NCBI GenBank assembly: GCA_965197555.1
Contig: OZ240213.1
Location: 2,170,001 to 2,234,000, forward strand
Direction of reading: 5' to 3'
DNA length: 64,000 nucleotides
From: G965197555 sp965197555
GTDB taxonomy: Bacteria > Chloroflexota > Dehalococcoidia > Lucifugimonadales > UBA3495
Made by a program: the position numbers and the translations under genes. The first letter of the stretch is position 1. Each line of letters begins with the position of its first letter. The notes beneath the pieces were generated by a model. That model saw only the letters and a list, made by a program, of their open reading frames with translations. It did no database searches and had not been told where the DNA came from. This document shows positions 26,803-35,760 of the stretch, piece after piece.

Positions 26803-28542
26803 ATGAGCACGCCTGAAGACTTTAAGCCGACCTTTTCCTTTATTGGTGCTTTTGAGTCCGAAGCAGTTCTTAAACCATACGACAACAACGCACTTCCACT
26901 GTTTGCTGTAGGACTCTACTTGGGAGTCGAAGATCTGGCAAGCTTCGCTACGGACTGCTTAACAGACAGTCCCAATGATAAGAAGGCAGACATAATCTAC
27001 ATCAATGAAGCAGAAGGAATCGCCTGCATCGCCCAGGGGACTACTGCAGCCGATTGGGGCAAAGCTGAAGCTCCCGCGAGTAAGGCCAGTGACCTGAATA
27101 CCGCAGCTGCTTGGCTCTTGCGACAACCGATAGACGAGATACCTGAGAAGATTCGTGGGCAGGCCAAGCTGTTGAGAGACGGTCTCTCCCAAGGAACGAT
27201 AACAAAGCTCATTTTTGCATACGCCCATAATGCCTTCGAATCAGCGAACGTTGAGCGTGAGTTACAAGCAACTCGAGAATTGGTCCGCGGCCTTGAGGCA
27301 TGCCAGCAGTGCGACGTCGAAGTTATCGAGCTTGGCCTAAGAGTTATAGAGGCGCTGCATCTTACGTCGCTTGGTTCCATACAAGTCACGGACGAAATCA
27401 AATTACCTGCTACCCAATATATTAGAGAGACAGGTTACGGATGGGAGGCATTCGTCATTCCCATCAACGGCGCTACACTTTTTGACCTCTACGAGGAACA
27501 TAAGAATGCCTTGTTTAGTGCGAATCTGCGTGACTTTCTTGGCACACGAAGAGCGACCAGGAACGTCAACAACACTATAAAGACGACGGCCGAGTCGGAA
27601 TCCGGCGTCTTTTACATCTTCAATAATGGTATAACCATAGTCTCCAATAAGGCATATTACGAAAACAAAACTCTCAACATCCACGGCATTTCAGTTGTCA
27701 ACGGTGCCCAGACAACCGGTGCTATCCACGCTGCTGGACGGGAGCACGCCGACAACTTGTCAGTTGTTGCGAGGGTAATCGTGGTTGATGACCACTCCAT
27801 GATTCCAAGGATCGTTGCCGCGAACAACACGCAAAATGCGATTGTTGCATGGGATAGGAGCAGCAATGACGCCGTGCAGATAAGACTAGGCCAGGAATTC
27901 GGCACCAAGGGAATCGAATACGTCCACCGAAGGGATAATGCAAGGATGTCTGCAAAGTCGATCTTTGCCGACCAGGTTGGGCAAATGCTCTGTGCATTCG
28001 GTGGCAATCTCCAGACAGCCATACGGGCCAAAGCAGACATATTCGAAGTAGATACAACCTACAACGACGTCTTTCCTGGCACGCTCGGAATCGGGCATGT
28101 CTTTGGCATTCAGACATTAGGTTGGGCCTATGACACAACTAAGCAAGAGCTGAAATCAAAAGCAGCCTCCGGGTCCATGACCGAATTGGAACAAAGGCAG
28201 CTTAGGTTGTTGGACTATCCTGCTTCGAAGCAATTTCTGATACGAGTGATGGGCGACCTCAGAGAGGAAATCTCCGGAAGGAACATACCCCACTCTCAAG
28301 AATTTGCACTGAAGGATAAAGCCATCACGGCCGATGGCACGGAATCAATTGCGGCCTGGATCAAAGTTCTTAATGCGGTCTTGCCAACAATCGTCCAGAA
28401 TTTGCCGGCTGAGGAGTACCAAGTCGTACGTTCCAGCGATCACACGAAGTATGTCGTTGAGCGAGTAAGGGGAATAGTCGCCGGTGCCTCAGTACTTCAG
28501 CCGAGTTTCGAGGACCTCAGAGGTCTTCTTAAGCCAGCCTAA
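26803..28542 (+). CDS. AIPR-family protein (abortive phage infection related)
   Basis: 579 residues. GVFYIFNNGITIVSNKAYY and INIHGISVVNGAQTTGAIH (read: NIHGISVVNGAQTTGAI) are the hallmark block of AIPR proteins (PF10592), which occur in phage abortive-infection loci. The N-terminal part has DKKADIIYINEAEGIACIAQG, which looks like a degenerate PD-(D/E)XK strand pair; the usual catalytic Lys context is not clear. Start preceded by GGAGGG. The gene is alone on the plus strand between the Druantia-like pair and an IS remnant. Mechanism unknown. Confidence 0.85.
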   Translation: MSTPEDFKPTFSFIGAFESEAVLKPYDNNALPLFAVGLYLGVEDLASFATDCLTDSPNDKKADIIYINEAEGIACIAQGTTAADWGKAEAPASKASDLNTAAAWLLRQPIDEIPEKIRGQAKLLRDGLSQGTITKLIFAYAHNAFESANVERELQATRELVRGLEACQQCDVEVIELGLRVIEALHLTSLGSIQVTDEIKLPATQYIRETGYGWEAFVIPINGATLFDLYEEHKNALFSANLRDFLGTRRATRNVNNTIKTTAESESGVFYIFNNGITIVSNKAYYENKTLNIHGISVVNGAQTTGAIHAAGREHADNLSVVARVIVVDDHSMIPRIVAANNTQNAIVAWDRSSNDAVQIRLGQEFGTKGIEYVHRRDNARMSAKSIFADQVGQMLCAFGGNLQTAIRAKADIFEVDTTYNDVFPGTLGIGHVFGIQTLGWAYDTTKQELKSKAASGSMTELEQRQLRLLDYPASKQFLIRVMGDLREEISGRNIPHSQEFALKDKAITADGTESIAAWIKVLNAVLPTIVQNLPAEEYQVVRSSDHTKYVVERVRGIVAGASVLQPSFEDLRGLLKPA

Positions 28543-28693
28543 GGGCCAGCCGCCGGGGAGACCTTTGAGCAACCGGATGGGCTGGTCCAGCAGAGGGAAA
28601 CGAGTGGGGAACCAGCGTCGATGGCGTCTCCGCCTCCGCGATTCCCGGTCCTTGGGACCGTCAGGTCCCTTTATCTGGCTCCGCTACCGGTGT

Positions 28694-29671
28694 TCAGGCG
28701 GAGTAGAGGCCGATCCGGTCTGCCCTCCTCAGGTTGTATGCCATCAACTTGAACCACATCTCCGTGGCGTTACGCCTTAGTCCGCGGTAACACACCCGGT
28801 GGTAGTGGTAGACTCGCTTTAGGGTTCCGAACACCTTCTCCACCCGGTCCCGCACTGGAGCTATCAGCTCGTTGCGCCGCTTCTGCCAGTGGGGGCAACC
28901 CCCGTTGATGCCTGTGGGAGCGGTGCAGGATACGGTCTTTGATCCCCTGGGACTTCAGCCACCGGCGTCTCATCTTGGACTCGTAGACCCGGTCTCCGTA
29001 CACCGCCCCCTCATCTCCGCTCACCAGCCCGTCGGCCACCTCGCTTTCATACACCTTGGCCGGGGTCCTTCAGCTGAAGGACCGCCCTGCGCACCAGACC
29101 CGAGCCCTGGTCCACACCAAGATGCACCTTATAGCCAAAGTGTGACCAGTGTCCCCGGTGGGTGTAGGTCCAGTCTGCCTCGGGGTCGGTGGTGCTTTTG
29201 GCGCCGCGTCCCGCCGATGTCGGCGGGCGGCGCACCTGGGCCTCCACCAGGGTCGCGTCCATCAGGGTCTTCTGTTTCAAGACCAGTTTCTGCTCCGTCA
29301 ATTGCCTCTCCAGTTCCTGGAATAGTTGCTCGCTCAGCCCTCGTTCCCCCAGCGCAGTGCGGAAACGGCTGATGGTCGAGTGGTCCGGGGTCTTATCCTG
29401 GAGTCCCAGTCCCACGAACCGCCGGAAGGATATACGGTCCCCCAACGCTTCCTCCATCTGGGGATCGGAGAGGTTGTACCACTGCTCCAGCAGCAGAACC
29501 TTGACCATCACCAAGGGAGGATAGCTGGGCCGGCCCTCAGGGGAGGAGTAGCCCCTCCACCAACCGGCCCCAGTCCACCACCTCACTGATCCGCTGCGAG
29601 CGTTGGTTTTGACCCAGATTCTCCGGCAGAAAAGCCTCGGCAAAAGACGGACGGCCCATTTCCTGGTGCAT
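28694..29671 (-). pseudogene. IS5-family transposase with several frameshifts
   Basis: Start MHQEMGRPSFAEAFLPENLG (29671), then successive frames: PSYPPLVMVKVLLLEQWYNL, DHSTISRFRTALGERGL, LMDATLVEAQVRRPP, GYKVHLGVDQGSGLVR (catalytic Asp regions), VYGDRVYESKMRRRWL, and finally HWQKRRNELIAPVRDRVEK with FKLMAYNLRRADRIGL ending at 28694. Shifts occur near 29545, 29050 and 28915. The full DDE core is traceable, so this is a recently decayed or mis-sequenced IS5-type element lying between the AIPR gene and the ubiquitin-like operon. Confidence 0.8.
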
Positions 29672-29920
29672 AGATCCTCCACTCCACGTCACTGACTTTT
29701 TCCACCTGATTTTCCCACCATGCTTGGCGGTTATGCAAAAGTCTCCGGGTGCGGGGTTCGCGTGACTTTTGGGGATGAGATGGATCCCGTCTGCAACGAC
29801 GTGGCACGCCTGTCTGTCCTTGCCTGACCGCGAACAGCATGCCAGAGCAGGCGACTAGAAAACTTCTGCGACGACCGACTTTCGCCCGTGGTCTAGATGC
29901 AAATGGGGTCCTTCTTGTTG

Positions 29921-31447
29921 TCAGGGTCGCGGTATGTCCGGGAATGGCATGTGGGTGTGATCATTGGACACGTGTTTTCTCATGAACTCGACTCCATTCT
30001 CCGTGACCATGTTTCCATACAATCTGCCGGGATAATGTCCTAGCAGGAAATCGGGACGTCTGGATTCGGTCAAGGTACTGTCTAGTACGAACTCTGCCAC
30101 GACCGGGGGAGACACGGGGTCTGCAGGGTCCCATTCATCCATGTAAGAGACTTCAATGAGCCAGATGTATCTTGGCATGGGCAACGCTCTGGCAAAGTCG
30201 ACGAGTTCATCTGGATAACCGTGGAGGATGGTTGAGGACCGGCGATATTTCAGCAGTGTCTGCTTGTATGCATTTGAACGTACCAGCAGTTTTCGGTAGA
30301 CGACCTCACGGTCCTCTATAACGCCGAAGTCCTTTCCAAATGGAATCCATATTTCAGCCTGCGTCAGTACCTCCAAAGCGTCCAACATGACCCGCCTTGG
30401 AAAGGGAACAAGAATGCCTGTACAGAGCGCCTTTTGGGATCCGTTGGGTGCGTGAATCGTCAAAAGGGCTGAACGCGGGTCGCGGTCTATTTGCACCTCA
30501 TCGACCTCGGCGAGGAGATACATACCCCGTTGATCGTCATGAATCACCAAGTACGGCACAAACTGGTGCGCTGAGAACATGTCCAGGGCGGTAGGCTCCG
30601 GGCTGGATGGGGTGCACAGCGTGTAGCCGACAACGGTTACTGCATGGCCTAGGCCGCCGATAATATCGATACCCAGTACGGGAGGGATGCCGCTGTCCGA
30701 AAACAGATGGCAGATTTCAATCACGCGGTCTGCATTGGGAAACTCATGACATCGAGGATGGTATCCCATTCGGAAGAGCGCTCGCTCCATCTCTTCCAAT
30801 GACAGCCCCCGTAGCCCTACGGCTGGCCCGAAGGGCCGTTCAACTGACATCGCCAGGGAAGTGATTTGGGCGGTCGAGTGAGATGCGACACTGGTGACCT
30901 TGTCTACAAGGTTGGAAGTTGACATCCAGAGGGACGCGGTTGCGCAAGCCATGATTTTCGCATCCTGCGACATAAAGGGGCAGGACTCTACCTCGAGCGG
31001 AATTCCGGCCAGATCCACCTTGGTGGTGCCTCTGGTTGGGAATCTAACCGGCATCCCGGAAATGGTACTGGGACAAGCAACAAAGGTCCTTCCGAGCGTG
31101 ACCGGCGTCTCTGGTCTGAGCACAGTGAAGCCGAGGTAAGAGTCCTGCATGGTCTTGATCACTTCCGTGTCGGCGGTGCTCAGCGCGTCGCTGGGCAGGT
31201 CCTGTGAGAAGAAGTGGACCCGAGTGGTGCCCCGCTTGTCTGGAGTGAACGAGCGTCCGCGCTGGTCGTAGTAGGATGCGGAATAGTCCACATCAATATA
31301 ATACCCCTCAACAACAGCGGTTCTGGCAGGCGTTTCCAGGGAGTCCAGTAGCTGAAACAGACTGTTAGCTACATTCGGGGGAAACGGCCTAGAGATGGGG
31401 TCTGCGAAAGCATCACCGATGGGTAATACCTGAAAGTGTTTGAACAC
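29921..31447 (-). CDS. Papain-like (C39-like) cysteine peptidase domain protein, downstream of the ubiquitin-like operon
   Basis: 508 residues, GTG start at 31447. The middle contains a good papain-fold signature: Q161 in MSQDAKIMACATASLWM with Cys168 seven residues on, His268 in GGLGHAVTVVGY, and Asp in YLVIHDDQRGMYLL (about 304). The Q-C-H-D order and the 'CxxAxLxM' helix match C39-like and transglutaminase-like peptidases. N- and C-terminal regions are unassigned. Its position after a Ub-like/E2/E1-JAB operon on the same strand suggests processing or removal of the Ub-like modifier, or attack on targets; this is inference. A 58-codon gene lies between it and the operon. Confidence 0.65.
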   Translation of the reverse strand: MFKHFQVLPIGDAFADPISRPFPPNVANSLFQLLDSLETPARTAVVEGYYIDVDYSASYYDQRGRSFTPDKRGTTRVHFFSQDLPSDALSTADTEVIKTMQDSYLGFTVLRPETPVTLGRTFVACPSTISGMPVRFPTRGTTKVDLAGIPLEVESCPFMSQDAKIMACATASLWMSTSNLVDKVTSVASHSTAQITSLAMSVERPFGPAVGLRGLSLEEMERALFRMGYHPRCHEFPNADRVIEICHLFSDSGIPPVLGIDIIGGLGHAVTVVGYTLCTPSSPEPTALDMFSAHQFVPYLVIHDDQRGMYLLAEVDEVQIDRDPRSALLTIHAPNGSQKALCTGILVPFPRRVMLDALEVLTQAEIWIPFGKDFGVIEDREVVYRKLLVRSNAYKQTLLKYRRSSTILHGYPDELVDFARALPMPRYIWLIEVSYMDEWDPADPVSPPVVAEFVLDSTLTESRRPDFLLGHYPGRLYGNMVTENGVEFMRKHVSNDHTHMPFPDIPRP

Positions 31448-31532
31448 GATGATCGTTGACCTCGGTTAGTCGAAATAAAGAGCTAGGGTGCGACCCTAGC
31501 TCCAGTGAGGCCTCCGTCTGGCTGGTTGACAA

Positions 31533-31709
31533 TCAGCCGGCGCGCTTGCGCAGCAATTCACGCGATGTCCCGCTTGGCGGAGTCCTGCGCAACTCCTGCA
31601 GGCGCTGGTCCATCTTCTGAATCACTTCCGGCGGTGTTTGTCGTATCATTCGCTCGACCTCTTCGTCCATCTGCGCAAGATCAGGACGGCTCGGCTTTTC
31701 ATTAGACAT
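31533..31709 (-). CDS. 58-residue protein of unknown function next to papain-like gene
   Basis: MSNEKPSRPDLAQMDEEVER ... ending RELLRKRAG. It has a very strong ribosome binding site (AAGGAGGAG, 6-base spacing before ATG 31709), which makes it credible despite its size. Amphipathic and helical, Arg/Glu rich. It precedes the papain-like gene by 85 bases and is probably co-transcribed; possible inhibitor or adaptor. Confidence 0.6.
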   Translation of the reverse strand: MSNEKPSRPDLAQMDEEVERMIRQTPPEVIQKMDQRLQELRRTPPSGTSRELLRKRAG

Positions 31710-32267
31710 GGTTTCTCTCCTCCTTCGGACGATCTTCTCTGGTGGAAGCCATCACGGACTGCAGGTCTGACGGTCAGGCTTGCGGGAGTGAAGACGTAAG
31801 GTTATCTCCGTGTTCACGCAGGGTGATGTAAACGGAACAACCTTTTTGAAAGCCCACAACGATGGTGCTCCCCATGGGATCGTCTGTCCCATGTGTAGTT
31901 TTCAAGGTTATCTGGCGCCATCCTGCCGGCACAGTTTACCTGGCGGCCAAAACATTGCGGACACTTTAAAATCTGGACGGAAAGCACTCATCCCATCGCA
32001 GGGCCGCTGGAAATAGAAGTCTCTGCATCATAGACGAGCGATTGCGGATGGTCAAGACTGCGGATCGGGGAGACGCTCAATAATTGTGAACGTGAAAGGC
32101 ACTGTATTATCGGCCGCAAAACTACGTTATCCATAGGCCATGCGCGGTGAGCTTGCGCCAGTAAGTCACAGTCCCGCGGCCCCCTCGGCGCAGGTTCCAC
32201 AGTGCCCGCAGTGGTGGCAGGCATTGGGGCCGGCGGCCCCATCTGGCTAGGGTACACCCAGGGATGA
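31710..32267. other. Spacer between E1-JAB gene and the 58-residue gene
   Basis: No supported gene. Minus-strand frame after the E1 stop has a Cys-rich stretch (ACHHCGHCGTC at about 32220-32190) between stop codons that could be a gene remnant. 'aaggttatct' occurs twice (31799 and 31906). Confidence 0.4.
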
Positions 32268-33776
32268 CTACCCGATCAGCCGGTCCAGCTGCCTCGCCGC
32301 TGCCTGTACGCCGTCGTCGGCCCAACGTAGTAAACGGATTCTCGCCCCCGGTGAGAGCACCGTTTGCCTCATTCTTTCCGCCTCTTCGTGCCGGCCGGTC
32401 ATGTCGGTCCGCTGGTCGCCTGCGCCTTCCTCCTGCTCCGCCGGGCAATGGACCCTGGTGCAGTCCTCCAGGTGTTCGAGGAAGTGGGAACTCAGCGAGT
32501 CTCGCAGTGGCCCTGGGTCCCCCAGACCGGCGGGTGCCACGCTGAAACTGACGTACTGAGACAGCAAGCTGCCTGCTACGTTGACCGACAATGGAGCCAC
32601 GTTCTGGTTGCTGGGCCTCGTCGCGCCACCATTCCTTGAGATGTAGTCCGGGCTGTCTAAGAGGCCCTGCTTGTCGAGCTGCACTTCGCCGAGATCGAGT
32701 TGGCGGCTGCAGCTCATGCAGGGCCGGTTCGGCCTGATGACGTGGGACCGCCAGATGGCGTTGCGCATCCTCCCGTCCGGCAGAGTGTCTATCCGTATGC
32801 CGCCGTCGATGACCGGGATAAGGTCCGTGTAAGCCATGGCGTTCAGCACGGCCCGGGGCCACGGCTTGTCGACACAGCAGAAGACAATGTCGTGGTCGAG
32901 AGCCAGTTTCATCCCTTCTGGCTCGCAGATGGAATGATGTGAGATATCTACCTGGAAATTGTTAGCAGTGGTCGCCCTTACTGCCTCGCGGTGGGCAACG
33001 TGGGTTTTCGACCGCTTCAGTAGGGCGTCTCGGCGCGTCGCACCGATGAGACGGTCTAGGTTGTACATCTGAACGAGGTCAAAATCCATAACCGTAAACC
33101 GGCAAATCCCTGATGCGGCGAGGCGCAGTATCACGTCCAGTCCCACGCTCCCGGCGCCCACCACCAGGACCCTGCGCCGTGCGAGGTCAGCCTGGCAGTT
33201 TTCGCCCCAGGCGCTTACCGACCTGACCTGCCTCTCGTTCGACTTCGGGGGAGGCCGCAGTTCGTGGTTCCAGGAGACACCCAGTCTTTCCCCGATCACG
33301 CGGACGTTGGTGCAGTGGTGACGATTGATCCGGTTCCCCGTGCCAACGTGCCAATGGCGGGCCGACCAGGTGTTGTTTCCTGTGGCGAGCGTCATCCCGA
33401 CCAGGGGTTGCCCCGTGATCTCCCGGACGAGGTAGGCATAGTTGGATTCCGTGTCATGGTCGGGTCTGCTCATGAACTGCCAAGTGATTGCACCAGGGTG
33501 GCTGTGCAGCACCACCAAGCCGCATTCGTCCTTCTGGGCGATATCCGCCGCTCTCAATATATAGTCGCCGGTAACCGTTGCGTTGCCGTGTACGAACCGG
33601 TCTCCCTCTTCCGGGGGGATCACTTCCCTGATCAGAACTGTGGTCCGGGTTGCGCCTGTGGATGGCTGGTAGGTGGCCAAGCACAGGTCCTCCTGGCCAT
33701 CCTCCCGCACCAGGAGGGACAGAAGGGCTTTCTCTGCTGCCGCCGTCATGGCGACTGAGGTAGAGTTAGCAATCAT
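32268..33776 (-). CDS. JAB (JAMM) peptidase fused to ThiF-type E1 domain
   Basis: 502 residues from ATG 33776, which overlaps the E2-like stop (ATGA). Residues about 10-150 form an MPN/JAB domain: upstream Glu in LIREVIPP (E51), HSHPGAITWQFMSRPD with H91, H93, S103 and D106 in exact JAMM spacing. Residues about 200-430 form the E1 domain: LVVGAGSVGLDVILRLA, DFDLVQMYNLDRL, VFCCVDKPWPRAVLN, and a CMSC pair at 'NRPCMSC' for zinc. The JAB part should trim or remove the Ub-like protein; the E1 part adenylates its C-terminus. The fused order JAB-E1 in one protein occurs in prokaryotic ubiquitin-like systems. Confidence 0.9.
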   Translation of the reverse strand: MIANSTSVAMTAAAEKALLSLLVREDGQEDLCLATYQPSTGATRTTVLIREVIPPEEGDRFVHGNATVTGDYILRAADIAQKDECGLVVLHSHPGAITWQFMSRPDHDTESNYAYLVREITGQPLVGMTLATGNNTWSARHWHVGTGNRINRHHCTNVRVIGERLGVSWNHELRPPPKSNERQVRSVSAWGENCQADLARRRVLVVGAGSVGLDVILRLAASGICRFTVMDFDLVQMYNLDRLIGATRRDALLKRSKTHVAHREAVRATTANNFQVDISHHSICEPEGMKLALDHDIVFCCVDKPWPRAVLNAMAYTDLIPVIDGGIRIDTLPDGRMRNAIWRSHVIRPNRPCMSCSRQLDLGEVQLDKQGLLDSPDYISRNGGATRPSNQNVAPLSVNVAGSLLSQYVSFSVAPAGLGDPGPLRDSLSSHFLEHLEDCTRVHCPAEQEEGAGDQRTDMTGRHEEAERMRQTVLSPGARIRLLRWADDGVQAAARQLDRLIG

Positions 33777-34120
33777 GATGTTGCATCGCTGAGAACCGCC
33801 CGAACGTGGCTGGCCCAGCTTACTGCAGGTGAAGCGTCCCCCCAGCCTGACAGGTTGCGGCTGTGCATGAGCCATCCCGGTTTTGGCGACGCTTGGCTGT
33901 TTGTTGTGGATAATGTGACCTCAGCCGGAAAATGAATCCAGTGAGGAGGCACTTGGGGCCACGGATCCAGTTCGCCGGTACTCACGCCGGTGTCGACTGA
34001 ACATCCGGCGCGAGCTCCGTCCACGGGGACTATCTGGAAGGTGACGACTTCGTCTTCGACCATTGGGGCAAAGCCGGCTTTGGTCATATCGTCTACGAAC
34101 TTCTGGACACCGGTGTTCAT
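33773..34120 (-). CDS. E2-like protein of a bacterial ubiquitin-like system
   Basis: 115 residues. PPHWIHFPAEVTLS, then GWLMHSRNLSGWGDASPAV and WASHVRAVL match the small 'HWxHxP ... HSRxxxGWG' E2-like proteins found next to multiubiquitin and E1/JAB genes. The only Cys is at about residue 40 (ARAGCSVDTG), before the HWIHFP stretch and not in the normal E2 catalytic place, so it may act without a standard thioester Cys. Its start overlaps the Ub-like gene's stop (TGATG), and its stop overlaps the E1 start. Confidence 0.7.
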   Translation of the reverse strand: MNTGVQKFVDDMTKAGFAPMVEDEVVTFQIVPVDGARAGCSVDTGVSTGELDPWPQVPPHWIHFPAEVTLSTTNSQASPKPGWLMHSRNLSGWGDASPAVSWASHVRAVLSDATS

Positions 34121-34380
34121 CAGGCGACATCTCCCGACTGGCGGATCGACACGAACCGGACGTCCTTTTCGATCTCCACCAGTTCGTCGTCAGCGAAGCG
34201 CCTCGTGTGGACGTGTTCTTTCCCCCGCAGTTCCCCGAGGTCGTAATTGGCGGGGTCCAGCCTGTCCAGCTTGAGGAGGTCCGCAGCGGTCTGGCTGACA
34301 TCGTCGGTCGTGAAGGGCTGACCGTCGATAGTGAACGGGATGGAACGCCGGGGTGCCTCTATGAACTGTGCTTCTACCAT
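34120..34380 (-). CDS. Ubiquitin-like protein (multiubiquitin domain type, single copy)
   Basis: 86 residues. IPFTIDGQPFTTDDVSQTAA followed by LLKLDRLDPANYDLGEL and DDELVEIEKDVRFVSI is the pattern of the Multi_ubiq domain (beta-grasp). There is only one copy. The protein ends RQSGDVA: if a peptidase removes DVA, a C-terminal Gly remains, as in ubiquitin-like modifiers; the JAB domain of the next-but-one gene would be a candidate. First gene of a coupled operon with E2-like and JAB-E1 genes. Confidence 0.75.
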   Translation of the reverse strand: MVEAQFIEAPRRSIPFTIDGQPFTTDDVSQTAADLLKLDRLDPANYDLGELRGKEHVHTRRFADDELVEIEKDVRFVSIRQSGDVA

Positions 34381-34450
34381 GGTGTTATCTCCTTCGCCTC
34401 TAGTTATCCGGTTGGCTCTTGAAATTTGCCACCCGAGGCGTTAAATTGGT

Positions 34451-34475
34451 TGTCAAATCGATGGTAGATTCGACA
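34451..34475. promoter_or_regulatory. Imperfect palindrome between ubiquitin-like operon and xre gene
   Basis: TGTCAAATC and GATTCGACA form an 8-of-9 inverted repeat around a 7-base spacer, within the 120-base divergent intergenic region. Size and location fit an operator for the Xre-type regulator encoded next to it. Confidence 0.45.
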
Positions 34476-34500
34476 TTGGCAAGTATTTCACAGGTGGCGT

Positions 34501-34908
34501 ATGATTGCAAGAGGGCAATTTAATGAAAACGAGCCTGAGGGCGACTCCGGCAGACCTAGGAAGGGACGCTTTGATGCGGATGCGTTCTACGCGGCGCTGG
34601 ATGCTGAGCGCCGCTCGCGGCGGTACACGTGGAAGCAAGTCGCTGAAGAGGCCCGGGTGAGCGCTTCGACTCTGACTCGAATGGCTCAGGGCCGGCGTCC
34701 AGACGTGGACAGCCTGGCGGCGCTGGTGGCATGGGCAGGCCTGAGTGCGGACACTTTTGTTGACAGCGGCGAAGTCAGGGCGACTCCGGGAGCTCTGACG
34801 ATGATCTCCACCTACCTCAAGGGCGATCCTCAGTTGTCTGCCGAGGCGGCAGAGGCGCTAGACCAGATGGTGAAGGCGGCCTACGAACGGATGAGGAACC
34901 CGGGCTAG
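34501..34908 (+). CDS. Xre-family HTH regulator
   Basis: 135 residues. Residues about 41-80 (YTWKQVAEEARVSASTLTRM then SLAALVAWAGLS) form a classical Cro/CI HTH with 'VAEEARVSASTLTRMAQGR' as the recognition-helix region. The gene is divergent from the ubiquitin-like operon and is followed six bases later by a broken ImmA/IrrE-type gene, the usual Xre/ImmA pairing in which the peptidase cleaves the regulator to derepress its targets. Confidence 0.85.
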   Translation: MIARGQFNENEPEGDSGRPRKGRFDADAFYAALDAERRSRRYTWKQVAEEARVSASTLTRMAQGRRPDVDSLAALVAWAGLSADTFVDSGEVRATPGALTMISTYLKGDPQLSAEAAEALDQMVKAAYERMRNPG

Positions 34909-34913
34909 GCTCT

Positions 34914-35474
34914 GTGAGGAGGGGGTTCAAAACAGAGGCGAATGCCATCGCTCGCGAGGTGAGGAATGAGTTGGGCCTGCCTACTGCCTCGCCCTTTGAC
35001 CTTTGGTAGTTGGCCGAGCATCTGGATATCCCAGTGATCCCCCTGTCGAGTCTGAGCGAAGCTGCTCCCTTGGCCGCGGCCCTCTTTCTGAACGAAGGAC
35101 GGGGAATCTTTTCAGGAGTCACCGTGTTTCGGGAAAATGAACGGACGATAGTTTTCAATGATGCCCACGTTCCTGGCCGTCAGGTCAGCGACATCGGTCA
35201 CGAACTTTCCCATGGATTGCTCCTTCATCCTCCAGGGGCAGCCATGGATGAACGGGGTTGTCGATATTGGGACCGCGACGTTGAGGACGAAGCCAACTGG
35301 CTGAGCGGCGCTCTATTGGTGCCGGAAGAGGGAGCGCTGATGGTCGTGAGGCGCGGCTGATCCCTAGCTGAAGCGGCAGAACATTACGGCGTGACCGAGC
35401 AGATGGTCCGTTTCCGGGTCAACGTAACAGGAGCAAGAAAAAGGTTTAGGCGGACGAACGTCTCCCAGCATTAA
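34914..35474 (+). pseudogene. ImmA/IrrE-family metallopeptidase gene with two in-frame stops
   Basis: GTG 34914 (RRGFKTEANAIAREVRNELG) runs to TAG 35007-35009, then LAEHLDIPVIPL ... and the zinc motif HELSHGLLLH (in 'DIGHELSHGLL') with the acidic third ligand region 'VEDEANWLSGALLVPEE'. A second stop, TGA 35358-35360, precedes SLAEAAEHYGVTEQMVRFRV, the usual C-terminal helix pair, which runs to TAA 35472. Restoring both stops gives one continuous ImmA/IrrE protein of about 186 residues. Stops are TAG and TGA, not one repeatedly recoded codon, so decay is more likely than recoding. Confidence 0.8.
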
Positions 35475-35640
35475 GCAGTTCGGGATTGGCTGCTCCACGG
35501 GACCAATCGATGCCCCACTTGAGCAGGTGGAGCCCCTCGGCAGAATGGCTAAAGAGGTCGTGAGGGCCTTCGGCGTGGAAATCAATAGCCCGGCTTCAAC
35601 GACAGACTCCCGGTGAACCCAGTTACCGCGCGCTGGCGTT

Positions 35641-35760
35641 CTCACGCGAAAGCGTCCTCACGCAGCCGCACTCCGGCGTCCTCACGCGAAAGCGTCCTCA
35701 CGCAGCCGCACTCCGGCGTCCTCACGCGAAAGCGTCCTGACGCAACCGCGCAGGTGCGTC
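35641..35760. repeat. 40-bp tandem repeat, three copies
   Basis: 35641-35680 and 35681-35720 are identical 40-bp units; 35721-35760 is a third, diverged copy. Units contain CGCGAAAGCGTCC. The array runs into the dispersed repeat that is also found at 26150-26330. Confidence 0.75.

Noticed and set aside
34914..35474. Stop-codon recoding in the element (genetic code change)
   Set aside because: The in-frame stops are of all three kinds in different genes (TAA, TAG, TGA), and many intact genes end with each of them, so no single codon is reassigned.
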